DNA of 64,000 bases from contig JAHBWE010000007.1 in assembly GCA_019637155.1 (NCBI GenBank), positions 124,001 to 188,000 on the forward strand. The letters run 5' to 3'. Source of the DNA: Labilithrix sp. Its GTDB lineage: Bacteria; Myxococcota_A; Polyangia; Polyangiales; Polyangiaceae. How positions within the stretch are numbered: position 1 is the stretch's first letter; the number at the start of each line of letters is the position of its first letter. Position numbers and translations under genes: made by a program. The notes beneath the pieces are model-generated. The model was not told the DNA's origin, did not search any database, and was given only the letters and a program-made list of their open reading frames with translations. This document shows, piece after piece, positions 21,485 through 30,474 of the stretch.

Positions 21485-22824
21485 CAGGCGAGATCCCTTC
21501 GCCCGCGGATGCGCGTGGCCTTGCCGCCGCCGCCCGAGAGCCCCTCGTAGTTGCGCGAGATGAGGTGCGCCTCGATCTGGCTGACCGTGTCGAGCGCGAC
21601 GCCGACGACGATCATGACCGAGGTGCCGCCCCAGCGGAACGGGACCTTGAAGTACTCGCTGATGACGGTCGGCACGACGCAGACCGCCGCGACGTAGAGC
21701 GCGCCGCCGAGCGTGATGCGGGTGAGGACCTTGTCGATGTACTCCGCCGTCTGCTTGCCCTGCCGAATGGAAGGGATGAACGCCTGCTGCTTCTTCAGGT
21801 TGTCCGCGACGTCGACCGCCTGGAACGTGACGGCGGTGTAGAAGAAGCAGAAGAAGATGATCAGCGCGACGTAGACGCAGTTGAAGAGCCAGTCACCGCG
21901 CTCGAGGCTCTGCTGGAGCAGCGCCATGCCCGGGATCTTGAAGTTCGCGAGCGTGGCCGGGAACATCAGGAGCGAGCTCGCGAAGATCGGCGGGATCGTG
22001 CCCGCGGTGTTGACCTTCAGCGGCAGGTGCGCGGTCTGACCGCCGTAGACGCGTCTGCCTACGGTTCGTCTCGCGTAGTAGATCGGGATCCGGCGCTGCC
22101 CGCGCTCGAAGAACACGATCGTCGCGACCGTGAGGAGGACGATGGCGCCGACCGCGAAGAGGTTCAGCGGCTGGATCGAGCCCTTGTGGGTCTGGAAGTA
22201 GCCGAAGACCCCGCCCGGGATGTCGGTGACGATGCCGGCGAAGATGAGGAGCGAGATGCCGTTGCCGATGCCGCGCTCGGTGATCTGCTCGCCGACCCAC
22301 ATGATGAAGCACGTGCCGGTGGCGAGCGTGATCATCGTCATGAGGCGGAAGCCCCAGCCGGTGTGGGTGACGACGTCGCCGGTCGCGCCGACGGTGTCCT
22401 GGTTGTTCAGGCCCTCGAGGCTCATCGCGATGCCGAAGGACTGGAACAGCGCGAGGCAGATCGTGCCGTAGCGCGTGTACTGGTTGATCTTGCGCTGGCC
22501 CTGCTCGCCCTCCTTGCGGAGCTCGTCGAGGGGCTTGAAGACCATCGTGAGGAGCTGGAGGACGATGCTCGCGCTCACGTACGGCATGATGCCGATCGCG
22601 AAGATCGAGAGGTTCGACAGCGCGCCGCCCGAGAACATGTTGAAGAAGCCGAGGAGGCCTCCACCCTGCTTGTTCACGACGGCCTTCATCACGTTCCGGT
22701 CGACGCCGGGGATCGTGACGAAGGAGCCGATGCGGAAGACCGCGAGCATTCCGAGCGTGAACAGGACCCGGCGCCGGAGCTCCGGCACCTTGTTGATGTT
22801 CGCGAACCCGGCGAGAATGCTCAT
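21484..22824 (-). CDS. secY: Protein translocase subunit SecY
   Basis: 446 residues, ten predicted TM helices; the channel of the SecYEG translocon in the inner membrane. Seen: the N-terminal [21 protein letters not shown], the plug-helix area [20 protein letters not shown], and loop [19 protein letters not shown] before TM9. Normal length. Lies between rplO (6 nt) and adk (1-nt overlap), so it depends on the same ribosomal transcript. Confidence 0.98.
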   Translation of the reverse strand: MSILAGFANINKVPELRRRVLFTLGMLAVFRIGSFVTIPGVDRNVMKAVVNKQGGGLLGFFNMFSGGALSNLSIFAIGIMPYVSASIVLQLLTMVFKPLDELRKEGEQGQRKINQYTRYGTICLALFQSFGIAMSLEGLNNQDTVGATGDVVTHTGWGFRLMTMITLATGTCFIMWVGEQITERGIGNGISLLIFAGIVTDIPGGVFGYFQTHKGSIQPLNLFAVGAIVLLTVATIVFFERGQRRIPIYYARRTVGRRVYGGQTAHLPLKVNTAGTIPPIFASSLLMFPATLANFKIPGMALLQQSLERGDWLFNCVYVALIIFFCFFYTAVTFQAVDVADNLKKQQAFIPSIRQGKQTAEYIDKVLTRITLGGALYVAAVCVVPTVISEYFKVPFRWGGTSVMIVVGVALDTVSQIEAHLISRNYEGLSGGGGKATRIRGRRDLA

Positions 22825-22830
22825 GCGCGA

Positions 22831-23304
22831 CTACTCCGCCGACGCGGCGGCCTGAGCCTGCGCGACGAGGACGGCCTTGCCGCCCGCCTTCGAGATCTTG
22901 TCCTGCGCCGTCTTCGAGAAGGAGTGCGCGGTGATCGTGATCTTCTTGGTGAGGTCGCCCGAGCCGAGGACCTTGATGCGGTCGATCTGGCCCTTGATGA
23001 GGCCGCGATCGCGGAGCGCGCGCTCGTCGACGTTGGCGCCGGCGTCGAACGCCTCGAGCTGACCGACGTTGATCTCGGCGACGACGGCGCGGTTGTGCTT
23101 CTTGAAGCCGCGCTTCGGGAGGCGGCGCGCGAGCGGGGTCTGACCGCCTTCGAACGACGGCTTGAACGTGGCGCGCCGGGCGTACTGGCCCTTCTGGCCG
23201 CGACCCGCGGTCTTGCCGAGGCCGGAGCCGACGCCGCGACCCTTGCGGAGCTTCTTGGCGGTCGAGCCCGCCGGCTTCGCGAGCTTGCTGAGAGTGTCAG
23301 CCAT
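22831..23304 (-). CDS. rplO: 50S ribosomal protein L15
   Basis: 157 residues. The Gly/Arg/Lys-rich N-terminal arm ([21 protein letters not shown]) penetrates 23S r[22 protein letters not shown] is the family signature. The C-terminal region ends with an Ala-rich tail. Placed between rpmD and secY as in most bacteria. Confidence 0.97.
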   Translation of the reverse strand: MADTLSKLAKPAGSTAKKLRKGRGVGSGLGKTAGRGQKGQYARRATFKPSFEGGQTPLARRLPKRGFKKHNRAVVAEINVGQLEAFDAGANVDERALRDRGLIKGQIDRIKVLGSGDLTKKITITAHSFSKTAQDKISKAGGKAVLVAQAQAAASAE

Positions 23305-23310
23305 GATGAA

Positions 23311-23493
23311 TCAGATCTCCTCGACGGTGACGAGGTGAAGGACCTTCTTGATCGCGCCGCGGAACGACGGCGTGTTCGCGACCTCCACGGTCTTGCCGGG
23401 ACGGCCGAGACCGAGGCCCTTGAGGTTGAGGCGGAACTTCCAGTTCACGCCGATGCAGGACTTCGTCTGCGTGACGCGGAGCTTCTCTTTCAT
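23311..23493 (-). CDS. rpmD: 50S ribosomal protein L30
   Basis: 60 residues, normal L30 ([45 protein letters not shown]). ATG 23493 overlaps the rpsE stop by 4 nt (ATGA). The preceding in-frame sequence belongs to rpsE in another frame and is not part of L30. Confidence 0.96.
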   Translation of the reverse strand: MKEKLRVTQTKSCIGVNWKFRLNLKGLGLGRPGKTVEVANTPSFRGAIKKVLHLVTVEEI

Positions 23494-24038
23494 GACGCCG
23501 TCGCCTCCGTGAGCGGCTTCTTGGCCGCCTTCTTGCCCGGAACAACGAGATCGCCGGTCTGCTTCCTGCGCTTGTTCGCGATCATCTCCAGCGAGCGGAG
23601 CTGGCGGAGCGCCTGCAGCGTCGCGCGGACCACGTTGTGCGGGTTCGCCGAGCCGATGCACTTCGTGAGGATGTCGTGGATGCCGGCCGACTCGACGACG
23701 GCGCGGACCGCGCCGCCGGCGATGACGCCCGTTCCCGGCGACGCCGGACGGAGGAACACCTTGCCGGCGCCGAAGTGACCGTGCGCCTCGTGCGGCACCG
23801 TCACGCCGTCGAGCGGGACCTTGAACAGGTTCTTGCGCGCCTGGTCGTTGCCCTTGCGGATCGCCTCCGGGACCTCGTTCGCCTTGCCGAGGCCCACCCC
23901 CACGTGACCGCTCTCGTCACCGACGACGACGAGCGCCGCGAACGAGAAGCGACGGCCGCCCTTGACGACCTTCGCGACGCGGTTGATGTGGATGATGCGC
24001 TCCTTGAGCTTGTCTTCGTCGATCTGTTCGATGGCCAT
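23490..24038 (-). CDS. rpsE: 30S ribosomal protein S5
   Basis: 182 residues. S5 lines the mRNA entry tunnel and takes part in decoding accuracy. The RNA-binding segment [20 protein letters not shown] and the [17 protein letters not shown] and [15 protein letters not shown] motifs are present. The C-terminus has about 15 residues of Lys/Ala-rich extension. Confidence 0.97.
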   Translation of the reverse strand: MAIEQIDEDKLKERIIHINRVAKVVKGGRRFSFAALVVVGDESGHVGVGLGKANEVPEAIRKGNDQARKNLFKVPLDGVTVPHEAHGHFGAGKVFLRPASPGTGVIAGGAVRAVVESAGIHDILTKCIGSANPHNVVRATLQALRQLRSLEMIANKRRKQTGDLVVPGKKAAKKPLTEATAS

Positions 24039-24040
24039 GA

Positions 24041-24400
24041 TCAGAATTCCAATCCGCCTTCGCGGGCGCCGTCGGCGAGGGCCTTGATACGGCCGTGATA
24101 GATGTAGCCGTTGCGGTCGAAGACGATCTTGGTGACCCCCTTCGCCTTGAGCTGCGCCGCGATCGTCTTCCCGACGAGCTTGGCGGCTTCGCTCTTGTTG
24201 GTGTCGTCCGCCTGCGGCTTCACGTCCTTCGCGAGGGTCGAGGAGTGCGCGAGCGTCTTGCCCGCGACGTCGTCGATGACCTGCGCGTAGATGTGCGCGT
24301 TGGAGCGGAACACGGTCATGCGCGGACGCTCCGGCGTTCCGTTGACCTTGGTGCGGATGCGAAGCTTGCGGCGCTCGCGGCCGACGATCTGGAGAGACAT
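24041..24400 (-). CDS. rplR: 50S ribosomal protein L18
   Basis: 119 residues. L18 binds 5S rRNA with L5 and L25. Seen: [20 protein letters not shown] start ([20 protein letters not shown]), [14 protein letters not shown] and the end [20 protein letters not shown]. Two nucleotides separate it from rpsE. Confidence 0.97.
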   Translation of the reverse strand: MSLQIVGRERRKLRIRTKVNGTPERPRMTVFRSNAHIYAQVIDDVAGKTLAHSSTLAKDVKPQADDTNKSEAAKLVGKTIAAQLKAKGVTKIVFDRNGYIYHGRIKALADGAREGGLEF

Positions 24401-24411
24401 CTCGGAGCTCC

Positions 24412-25005
24412 TTACTTGCCCTTCGAGGCGGCCTTGCCGGCCTTCTCGCGGACCTTCTCGCCCTGGTAACGAACGCCCTTGCCGCCGTACGGCTCCGGCG
24501 GGCGGAACCCGCGGATCTTCGCGGCGGTCTGGCCCATGACTTCCTTGTTCGACCCCGTCAAGATGACGATGGTGCCCTTGGAGTCGCCCGGGATCTGGAC
24601 GGTGACCCCCTCGGGGATCGGGTAGTTGATCTGGTGCGAGAAGCCGAGCTGGAGGTTCAGGATCTTGCCCTTCACCTCGGCGCGGTAACCCGTGCCGACC
24701 AGCTGCAGCGTCTTCGTGTAGCCGTTGGAGGTGCCCTCGACCATGCCGTTGATGATCGAGCGCGCGAGGCCCTGGAAGCGGGCGCCGTCGCGGCCGTCGA
24801 CGGTGGGCTTGATCGAGACCTCGTTGTTCGCGATCTCGACCTTCACGTTCGGCGTGAGCGGGCGCGAGAGCTGGCCCTTCGGGCCCTTCACGTCGACCTT
24901 GCCGTTGGCGACGGTGACGGTGACGCCCTTCGGGAGCGCGATCGGGCGCTTGCCGACGCGCGACTGGCGGAGCGGCGCGGTGGGAGTGGCTGCTTCGTTG
25001 CTCAT
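24412..25005 (-). CDS. rplF: 50S ribosomal protein L6
   Basis: 197 residues. Two repeated domains are present: [20 protein letters not shown] and the second with [20 protein letters not shown]. The C-terminal signature [19 protein letters not shown] near the sarcin-ricin loop is intact. A 14-residue N-terminal extension precedes the usual SRVGK start. Confidence 0.97.
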   Translation of the reverse strand: MSNEAATPTAPLRQSRVGKRPIALPKGVTVTVANGKVDVKGPKGQLSRPLTPNVKVEIANNEVSIKPTVDGRDGARFQGLARSIINGMVEGTSNGYTKTLQLVGTGYRAEVKGKILNLQLGFSHQINYPIPEGVTVQIPGDSKGTIVILTGSNKEVMGQTAAKIRGFRPPEPYGGKGVRYQGEKVREKAGKAASKGK

Positions 25006-25009
25006 TGGA

Positions 25010-25408
25010 TCACCAGACCTCGCAGAGGAGCTCGCCGCCGACCTTCTGCTCGCGCGCCTGACGGTCGGTCATGACGCCGTGCGAGGTCGAGAGGATCGAG
25101 ATGCCCATGCCGCTGCGGACGCGCGGGATGCGGTCGTGGCGGACGTAGACGCGGCGGCCCGGAGCCGACACGCGACGGAGCCCGTCGATCGCGCTGTCCT
25201 TGCCGCGGCCGTAGCGGAGGACGACGGTGAGGGTCTTCTTGCCTTCGCCGTCGCTCTCGCGGACGTCGTCGACATAACCTTCCTGCTTGAGGACATCGGC
25301 GATGTTCTTCTTCAGGAACGAGTGCGGCATGTCCACGCGGTCCTTGCGAGCAAGGGCGCCGTTGCGGATACGCGCGAGGAAGTCCGAGATCGGATCGGTC
25401 ATGCTCAT
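25010..25408 (-). CDS. rpsH: 30S ribosomal protein S8
   Basis: 132 residues starting MSMTDPISDFLARIRNGALA, a typical S8 beginning; an in-frame ATG further upstream would run into rpsN and is rejected. S8 binds helix 21 of 16S rRNA and in E. coli represses its own operon. The C-terminal signature GMGISILSTSHGVMTDRQAR is complete. Confidence 0.96.
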   Translation of the reverse strand: MSMTDPISDFLARIRNGALARKDRVDMPHSFLKKNIADVLKQEGYVDDVRESDGEGKKTLTVVLRYGRGKDSAIDGLRRVSAPGRRVYVRHDRIPRVRSGMGISILSTSHGVMTDRQAREQKVGGELLCEVW

Positions 25409-25412
25409 GATT

Positions 25413-25598
25413 TCACCAGCTCGCCTTGATGACGCCGGGGATCTCGCCGCGGAGTGCATAGAGCCGCAGGCAGACGCGGCACAGTTCGAACTTGCGGTAG
25501 TAGCCGCGTGAGCGGCCGCAGACCTTGCAGCGGTTCACGTGGCGGACCTCGAACTTCGGGGGTCGATTGAGCTTCGCAAACTGACACGCACGAGCCAT
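25413..25598 (-). CDS. rpsN: 30S ribosomal protein S14, zinc type
   Basis: A 61-residue short S14 with both zinc pairs (CKVC and CRVC) intact, so it is the zinc-dependent (type Z) form, not the longer zinc-free form. The end [16 protein letters not shown] is typical. It lies 4 nt before rpsH and 19 nt after rplE. Confidence 0.97.
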   Translation of the reverse strand: MARACQFAKLNRPPKFEVRHVNRCKVCGRSRGYYRKFELCRVCLRLYALRGEIPGVIKASW

Positions 25599-25617
25599 TG
25601 TCTTGTCCTTATTTCCT

Positions 25618-26271
25618 TCAGGCCGCGCGGAACGGCATTCCCATGGCCTGGAGGAGCGCGCGCCCCTCTTCGTCGGTCTTCGCGGAGGTCACGAAGGAGA
25701 TGTTGAGCCCCTTGATGACGTCGATGCGGTCGTAGTCGATCTCGGGGAAGATGATCTGCTCCTTGAGACCGAGGGTGTAGTTGCCCTTGCCGTCGAACGC
25801 CTTGCGCGAGACGCCGCGGAAGTCACGCGTGCGCGGGAGCGCGACGGAGATGAGGCGGTCGAGGAACTCCCACATCTTCTCGCTGCGGAGCGTGACCATC
25901 GCGCCGATCGGGATCCCCTCGCGGAGCTTGAAGCTCGCGATCGCCTTCTTGGCGCGGGTGACGACCGGCTTCTGGCCGGTGACGGCGCGGAGCTCGTCGA
26001 CGCCCGAGTCGATGATCTTCGGGTTCGTGACGGCCTGGCCGAGGCCCATGTTCACCACGATCTTCTCGAGGCGCGGGACCTCCATCGGGTTCGTGTAGTT
26101 GAACTGCTTCTGCAGCGCCGGCACCGCCTCGTCGCGGTACTTCGTCGCGAAGCGCGCGGCGATCGCCTGCGTGTTCGACGTGTTGGCGGGCGCGATGACA
26201 GCCTGGCTTCCGCCGCGCTGCTCCTTGCCCTTGCCCTTCTTCTCGCCCTTGGGCTTCTTCTCGTCAGCCAT
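25618..26271 (-). CDS. rplE: 50S ribosomal protein L5
   Basis: 217 residues; L5 binds 5S rRNA and contacts P-site tRNA. The core begins near residue 40 ([18 protein letters not shown]) and includes [17 protein letters not shown] and the end [12 protein letters not shown]. About 35 Lys/Gly-rich residues ([20 protein letters not shown]) extend the N-terminus; no closer start codon makes a better protein. Confidence 0.97.
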   Translation of the reverse strand: MADEKKPKGEKKGKGKEQRGGSQAVIAPANTSNTQAIAARFATKYRDEAVPALQKQFNYTNPMEVPRLEKIVVNMGLGQAVTNPKIIDSGVDELRAVTGQKPVVTRAKKAIASFKLREGIPIGAMVTLRSEKMWEFLDRLISVALPRTRDFRGVSRKAFDGKGNYTLGLKEQIIFPEIDYDRIDVIKGLNISFVTSAKTDEEGRALLQAMGMPFRAA

Positions 26272-26279
26272 GGCTACCC

Positions 26280-26636
26280 TCAGCTCGCCTTCTCGGCGGA
26301 GGCCGCTTTACGGGGCGACGGGATCTCCTCGCCGCTCTTCACCGCGACGCGGACCTTCTTGCCCTTGTCGTCGGTCTTGATGCGAACGCGCGTGCCCTTG
26401 CCCGTCTTCGGGTCGACGAGCATCACGTTCGAGGCCGCGAGCGGCTGCTCGCGCTCGAGGATGCCGCCCTGCTGCATGCGCGGGTTGGGCTTCATGTGGC
26501 GCTTCACGAGGTTCACGCCCTCGACGACGACGCGGTCGGTCTCGATGAAGAGACGCATGACCTTGCCCTTCTTGCCCTTGTCTTTGCCGGCGATCACGAT
26601 GACCTGATCGCCCTTCTGGAGACGCTGGGTGCTCAT
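26280..26636 (-). CDS. rplX: 50S ribosomal protein L24
   Basis: 118 residues. The KOW motif ([19 protein letters not shown]) is at the N-terminus, followed by [13 protein letters not shown]24 is an assembly initiator that binds the 5' end of 23S rRNA. The ATG at 26636 overlaps the rplN stop by one nucleotide (TGATG). The Lys/Ser-rich C-terminal tail is about 15 residues long. Confidence 0.96.
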   Translation of the reverse strand: MSTQRLQKGDQVIVIAGKDKGKKGKVMRLFIETDRVVVEGVNLVKRHMKPNPRMQQGGILEREQPLAASNVMLVDPKTGKGTRVRIKTDDKGKKVRVAVKSGEEIPSPRKAASAEKAS

Positions 26637-27004
26637 CACACGACCTCGGGAGCGAGGGAGATGATCTTCATGAACTTCTTGCCGCGGAGCTCGCGCGCGA
26701 CCGGCCCGAAGATGCGGGTGCCGATCGGCTCGAGCGTCGCGTTGATGAGGACGGCCGAGTTCTCGTCGAAGCGGATCGACGTGCCGTCGGGACGAGACGT
26801 GTCGTCCTTCACGCGCACGACGACGGCCTTCGCCGTGTCGCCCTTCTTCACCTTCGCGCCGGCGACGGTCTCCTTGATCGCGACGACGATGACGTCGCCG
26901 AGGCGGGCGTAGCGGCGGCGCGAGCCGCCGAGGACCTTGACGCACTGGACACGCTTGGCGCCGGAGTTGTCGGCGACGTCCAGGTTGGTACGCATCTGGA
27001 TCAT
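26636..27004 (-). CDS. rplN: 50S ribosomal protein L14
   Basis: 122 residues, full length. Begins [20 protein letters not shown]; the basic loop [20 protein letters not shown] and the end [18 protein letters not shown] are the family signatures. L14 forms an intersubunit bridge with 16S rRNA. Confidence 0.98.
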   Translation of the reverse strand: MIQMRTNLDVADNSGAKRVQCVKVLGGSRRRYARLGDVIVVAIKETVAGAKVKKGDTAKAVVVRVKDDTSRPDGTSIRFDENSAVLINATLEPIGTRIFGPVARELRGKKFMKIISLAPEVV

Positions 27005-27009
27005 GGCGC

Positions 27010-27354
27010 TTATTCCTCCACGAACTTCTTCACGAGGCGCACCACGATGAAGCGCTTGTCGCGCGAGATCGGGCGGTGCTCCTGGATCTCGACCTCGTCG
27101 CCGACCTTGTACTGGTTGGTCTCGTCGTGCGCCTTGTAGCGCGTGCGCGAGCGGACGTACTTGCCGTAGAGCTTGTCACGCGTGGAGGTGACGCACTCGA
27201 CGACGACGGTCTTCGCCATCTTCGCCTTGATGACCTTGCCCGTCATCTTGCGGCGGAAGCCGTGCGCGGCCTTCTCGACCGCGAGCGTGCGCGAGCTCTT
27301 CGGGGCGGGGATGTCCGCGGCCTCGGCCGCGCCCTTCTTGGATTCTTTTGCCAT
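27010..27354 (-). CDS. rpsQ: 30S ribosomal protein S17
   Basis: 114 residues, longer than the usual 80-90. The S17 core starts near residue 34 ([20 protein letters not shown]), with [20 protein letters not shown] and [11 protein letters not shown] following. The first 30 residues are an Ala/Lys-rich extension. The ATG lies 3 nt after the rpmC stop. Confidence 0.96.
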   Translation of the reverse strand: MAKESKKGAAEAADIPAPKSSRTLAVEKAAHGFRRKMTGKVIKAKMAKTVVVECVTSTRDKLYGKYVRSRTRYKAHDETNQYKVGDEVEIQEHRPISRDKRFIVVRLVKKFVEE

Positions 27355-27356
27355 GG

Positions 27357-27662
27357 CTACTTCGCGCTCTTCTTCTTGGGACGGGCCTTCAACGCGACCT
27401 TCTTACGAGACGGCGACTTCGCCGGCTTCGCGGGAGCCGCCACCTTCTTCGGAGCTTCGCCCTTCGCTTCGGCGTTGAGCTCGAGCTGGTGAAGGATCGT
27501 CTTCACCCGCGCGAGGTCGCGCTTCGTCTTGTTGATGGAGCTCGTGTCGTCGAGGCGGTTCGTGAAGTTCTTGAACCGGTTCTGGAACGTCTCCTTCGCG
27601 AGCGACTTCTCGAGCTCGCGGAGGTCTTCGACGCTGCGCTCGCGCAGATCCTTCGCCTTCAT
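27357..27662 (-). CDS. rpmC: 50S ribosomal protein L29
   Basis: 101 residues; the two-helix L29 core ([20 protein letters not shown] to about residue 65) is followed by a 35-residue Lys/Ala/Pro-rich tail ([18 protein letters not shown]). L29 surrounds the peptide exit tunnel and is part of the docking site for trigger factor and SRP; the tail would project from that site. ATG 27662 overlaps the rplP stop by 4 nt. Confidence 0.95.
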   Translation of the reverse strand: MKAKDLRERSVEDLRELEKSLAKETFQNRFKNFTNRLDDTSSINKTKRDLARVKTILHQLELNAEAKGEAPKKVAAPAKPAKSPSRKKVALKARPKKKSAK

Positions 27663-28075
27663 TGGATGCTCCCGCGGATGAGGAACTTGTAACCGAGCGG
27701 GAGCTTGTGACCGGCGAGGCGGAACGCTTCGCGCGCGGTCTTCTCGTCGACGCCCGAGATCTCGTACATGACGCGGCCGGGCTGGATGTCCGCCGCCCAC
27801 TCCTCGACGCCGCCCTTGCCTCCACCCATTCGAACTTCGAGGGGCTTCTTGGTGACGGGGCGGTGCGGGAAGACGCGGATCCAGAGCTTGCCGACGCGCT
27901 TCACGTGACGGGTGATCGCCATACGACCGGCCTCGATCTGGCGCGCGGTGATGCGGCCAGGCTCGACGGCCTGCATCGCGAAGTCGCCGAAGGAGACGTC
28001 GGACCCGCGGTACGCGATGCCCTTGTTGTTCCCCTTCTGCATCTTGCGGAACTTGGTGCGCTTGGGAGAGAGCAT
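27659..28075 (-). CDS. rplP: 50S ribosomal protein L16
   Basis: 138 residues, normal L16 ([59 protein letters not shown]). It lies at the A-site side of the 50S central protuberance. The conserved Arg in the [12 protein letters not shown] segment, which other bacteria hydroxylate, is present. Confidence 0.98.
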   Translation of the reverse strand: MLSPKRTKFRKMQKGNNKGIAYRGSDVSFGDFAMQAVEPGRITARQIEAGRMAITRHVKRVGKLWIRVFPHRPVTKKPLEVRMGGGKGGVEEWAADIQPGRVMYEISGVDEKTAREAFRLAGHKLPLGYKFLIRGSIQ

Positions 28076-28078
28076 GAC

Positions 28079-28783
28079 TCAGGTGGCTCCTGCGATCTGC
28101 GGGCGGCGCTGGCGGCGGGCGAGGACCTCACCCTTGAAGACCCAGCACTTGACGCCGATGATGCCGTACTTGGTTCGCGCTTCGGCCTGACCGAACTCGA
28201 TGTCGGCGCGGAGCGTGTGGAGGGGGACGCGCCCCTCGCGGTAGGTCTCGACGCGGCTCATCTCGGAGCCGCCGAGGCGACCGCCGCAGCGGATGCGGAT
28301 GCCCTTCGCGCCGAACTTCATCGCCGTCGAGAGGGCCTTCTTCATCGCGCGGCGGAAGGCGACGCGGCGCTCGAGCTGCATCGCGACGTTCTCGGCGACG
28401 AGCTGCGCGGAGGTCTCCGCCTTGCGGATCTCCTGCACGTCGATGAAGACCTCGTTGTCGGTGAACGACTGGACGCCGGGGAACTTGGTCTCGCCCTTCG
28501 CCGCGGTCTTGAGGTTACCGATCTTGAGGATCTCGATCCCCTTGCCGCCCTTGCCGATGACCATGCCGGGGCGCGCGGTGTAGACGATGACCTTCGCCTT
28601 GTTCGCGGCGCGCTCGACCTCGACGGACGCGATGTTCGCGTTCATGAGGTACTCCTTCACGGCGCGCTTGATGCGGACGTCCTCGTGGAGCCACTTCGCG
28701 TAGTTCTTGTCCTCGAACCACTTGCTGTTCCACGTCTTGATGACGCCGAGGCGGAAGCCGTACGGATGAACTTTCTGACCCAT
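28079..28783 (-). CDS. rpsC: 30S ribosomal protein S3
   Basis: 234 residues. Starts [20 protein letters not shown]; the KH domain is at [20 protein letters not shown] and the C-terminal domain at [19 protein letters not shown]3 lines the mRNA entry site with S4 and S5. Spaced 10 nt from rplV. Confidence 0.98.
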   Translation of the reverse strand: MGQKVHPYGFRLGVIKTWNSKWFEDKNYAKWLHEDVRIKRAVKEYLMNANIASVEVERAANKAKVIVYTARPGMVIGKGGKGIEILKIGNLKTAAKGETKFPGVQSFTDNEVFIDVQEIRKAETSAQLVAENVAMQLERRVAFRRAMKKALSTAMKFGAKGIRIRCGGRLGGSEMSRVETYREGRVPLHTLRADIEFGQAEARTKYGIIGVKCWVFKGEVLARRQRRPQIAGAT

Positions 28784-28793
28784 TGCTGATTTC

Positions 28794-29138
28794 CTACTCG
28801 CGCGCGCCGAGGTGGATGGTGATGTGGCTCATGCCCTTCTGGATGCGCGTCGCGCGACCCATCGCGCGCGGGCGCCAGCGGCGCATGTGCTTGTTCGGAG
28901 CCTTGTCGACGAAGGCGGTCTCGACGAAGAGGGTGTCGAGGTCCACGCCCGGGCTCGTCGTCCGCGCGTTCGCGACGGCGCTCTCGATGAGCTTCTTCAC
29001 GACCGGCGCACCCGCCTTCTTCGTGAACTCGAGGAGCTGCAGCGCCTCGCCGGCCTGACGGCCGCGGACGAGCTCAATCATGACACGAGCCTTGCGGGGG
29101 CTGAGCCGCGCAAAGCGGGCGATCGCCTTCGAAACCAT
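28794..29138 (-). CDS. rplV: 50S ribosomal protein L22
   Basis: 114 residues, normal L22 ([20 protein letters not shown], and the tunnel-lining hairpin [20 protein letters not shown]). The hairpin is a site of macrolide interaction. Here it is the first gene of its block: its usual upstream neighbour rpsS is 28 kb away. A promoter-like site lies 146-173 nt before its ATG. Confidence 0.98.
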   Translation of the reverse strand: MVSKAIARFARLSPRKARVMIELVRGRQAGEALQLLEFTKKAGAPVVKKLIESAVANARTTSPGVDLDTLFVETAFVDKAPNKHMRRWRPRAMGRATRIQKGMSHITIHLGARE

Positions 29139-29283
29139 GGTCTTGGAGCCTTCCTCTTGGGCCCCGTCGTACCTCCGACGTCCTTTCGGACGAGCTTCAG
29201 AGGCCGTTACGGCAGCTTAGAGCTTGAGAAACACTCGAGTTTCCCCGAGCCCGCGACCTCCCGAGGGAGGACGAGGGACGCGC

Positions 29284-29311
29284 ACTCTACCCACTGCGCG
29301 GGTTTTCGCAA
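29284..29311 (-). promoter_or_regulatory. Sigma-70-like promoter of the rplV-rpsK block
   Basis: On the minus strand TTGCGA (29311-29306) and TAGAGT (29289-29284) are spaced by 16 nt, each matching 4 of 6 consensus bases. They lie in the 244-nt gene-free stretch before rplV, giving a leader of about 140 nt. This would let the distal ribosomal block be transcribed independently of fusA-rpsS. The rest of the leader shows no clear motif. Confidence 0.45.
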
Positions 29312-29382
29312 GCGATATGGACTCTTTCGAGACGTGGTCTTCGAAATCCCGGGTTTTCAGGCTCCGTCTCGGACGTCCCGCA

Positions 29383-30474
29383 TCACTGAATCGTCCGCGC
29401 GATGCGGAAGCCATCAGGCACGACGGCCGTTGACGGCGGGCCCGACGCGTTTGCGGCACGCGCCGCCGTCGACCAAGAAAAGAACGCACCGCCCCGGGAC
29501 GAGCGCGGGGTCGACACATCCGCCTCGATCGTGGGACTGGGATCCGTCTGGGGCCCGGTGGGGAAGTGGCTTCGGTACCGGTCGTTGACCCACTCGTAGA
29601 CGTTCCCAATCGTGTCGAAGAGACCCCACGCATTCGGGAGCTTCATTCTTACCGGGTGTGTCGTATTTCCAGAGTTCCACGCATACCACGCTATAGCGTC
29701 AAGGTTGGGATCGTAGATGACCTCGCCAGGGCGTGAGATGCGGACGAGATTTCCGGAGTAGACCGCCGTGCGCGAGCCCGCCCGAGCCGCGTACTCCCAC
29801 TCGGCGTAGGTCGGGAGACGGAAGCCGGCGCACTCGTAGATGCTCGGCGCGGTGAGCTTCACGACAGTGCAAGCGAAGCCCCGGCCGACCTCGCCCGTGC
29901 AGCCGGCGAGCTGGTAGCACGCGGGCAGCGGGGGTACCGAGGTCGTCGACAGGTGATTCAAGTACGCGAGGGCCTCGAACCACGTCGTGTGCGTGACGGG
30001 ACACGTCGCCTCCATGGACGTGAACCCAGGCTTCGCCCCCGCGCGGTTGTTGGGGAGATTCGAGCTGAATTTCAGCCACTGCTCGACGGTGACCTCCGTC
30101 TCGCCGATGTCGAAGGCCCGCGTGAGGGTGACGGGCGCAAGGGGCTCGGCGTTCTCGCCTCGCCCTTGCTCGTCGTCCGGTGAGCCCTGCACGAAACATC
30201 CTGGCGGGATGCGGCACAATCCGTTCGCACAGCTCGGCCGGACGGCCACATGCGTACACGAGTTCCCGTCGATCACGGCCGTCCAGCCACTGGTCGCTTC
30301 GATGACGACGACCGGGCCGGCCTCGCCCGCGGCGCTCGCATCGTCTCTAGGCGGCACCGGGCTCGCCGTCGCCGCGTCGGCGGAACCTCCCACACGCTCG
30401 GTAGTGTTGCAGTGCGTGGCGGGAACCCCAGCCACCACGCAGAGCGCAACGCGGAACCGCGTGCCGAACCTCAT
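29383..30474 (-). CDS. Exported formylglycine-generating-enzyme-like (SUMF1 fold) protein
   Basis: A 363-residue protein. The hydrophobic N-terminus (FRVALCVVAGVPATHC) could be a lipoprotein signal with Cys22, followed by an Ala/Ser/Asp-rich linker. The SUMF1/FGE-type domain spans about residues 90-360: PPGCFVQGSPDDE, EVTVEQWLKF, FRLPTYAEWEYAARAG, GLFDTIGNVYEWVND, RGGAFFSW and DGFRIAR. In Myxococcota many such exported proteins are not true sulfatase-modifying enzymes, and ten or more Cys here suggest an oxidised, extracytoplasmic protein. Its ATG overlaps the stop of the metallopeptidase-like gene, so both belong to one operon. Confidence 0.85.
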   Translation of the reverse strand: MRFGTRFRVALCVVAGVPATHCNTTERVGGSADAATASPVPPRDDASAAGEAGPVVVIEATSGWTAVIDGNSCTHVAVRPSCANGLCRIPPGCFVQGSPDDEQGRGENAEPLAPVTLTRAFDIGETEVTVEQWLKFSSNLPNNRAGAKPGFTSMEATCPVTHTTWFEALAYLNHLSTTSVPPLPACYQLAGCTGEVGRGFACTVVKLTAPSIYECAGFRLPTYAEWEYAARAGSRTAVYSGNLVRISRPGEVIYDPNLDAIAWYAWNSGNTTHPVRMKLPNAWGLFDTIGNVYEWVNDRYRSHFPTGPQTDPSPTIEADVSTPRSSRGGAFFSWSTAARAANASGPPSTAVVPDGFRIARTIQ

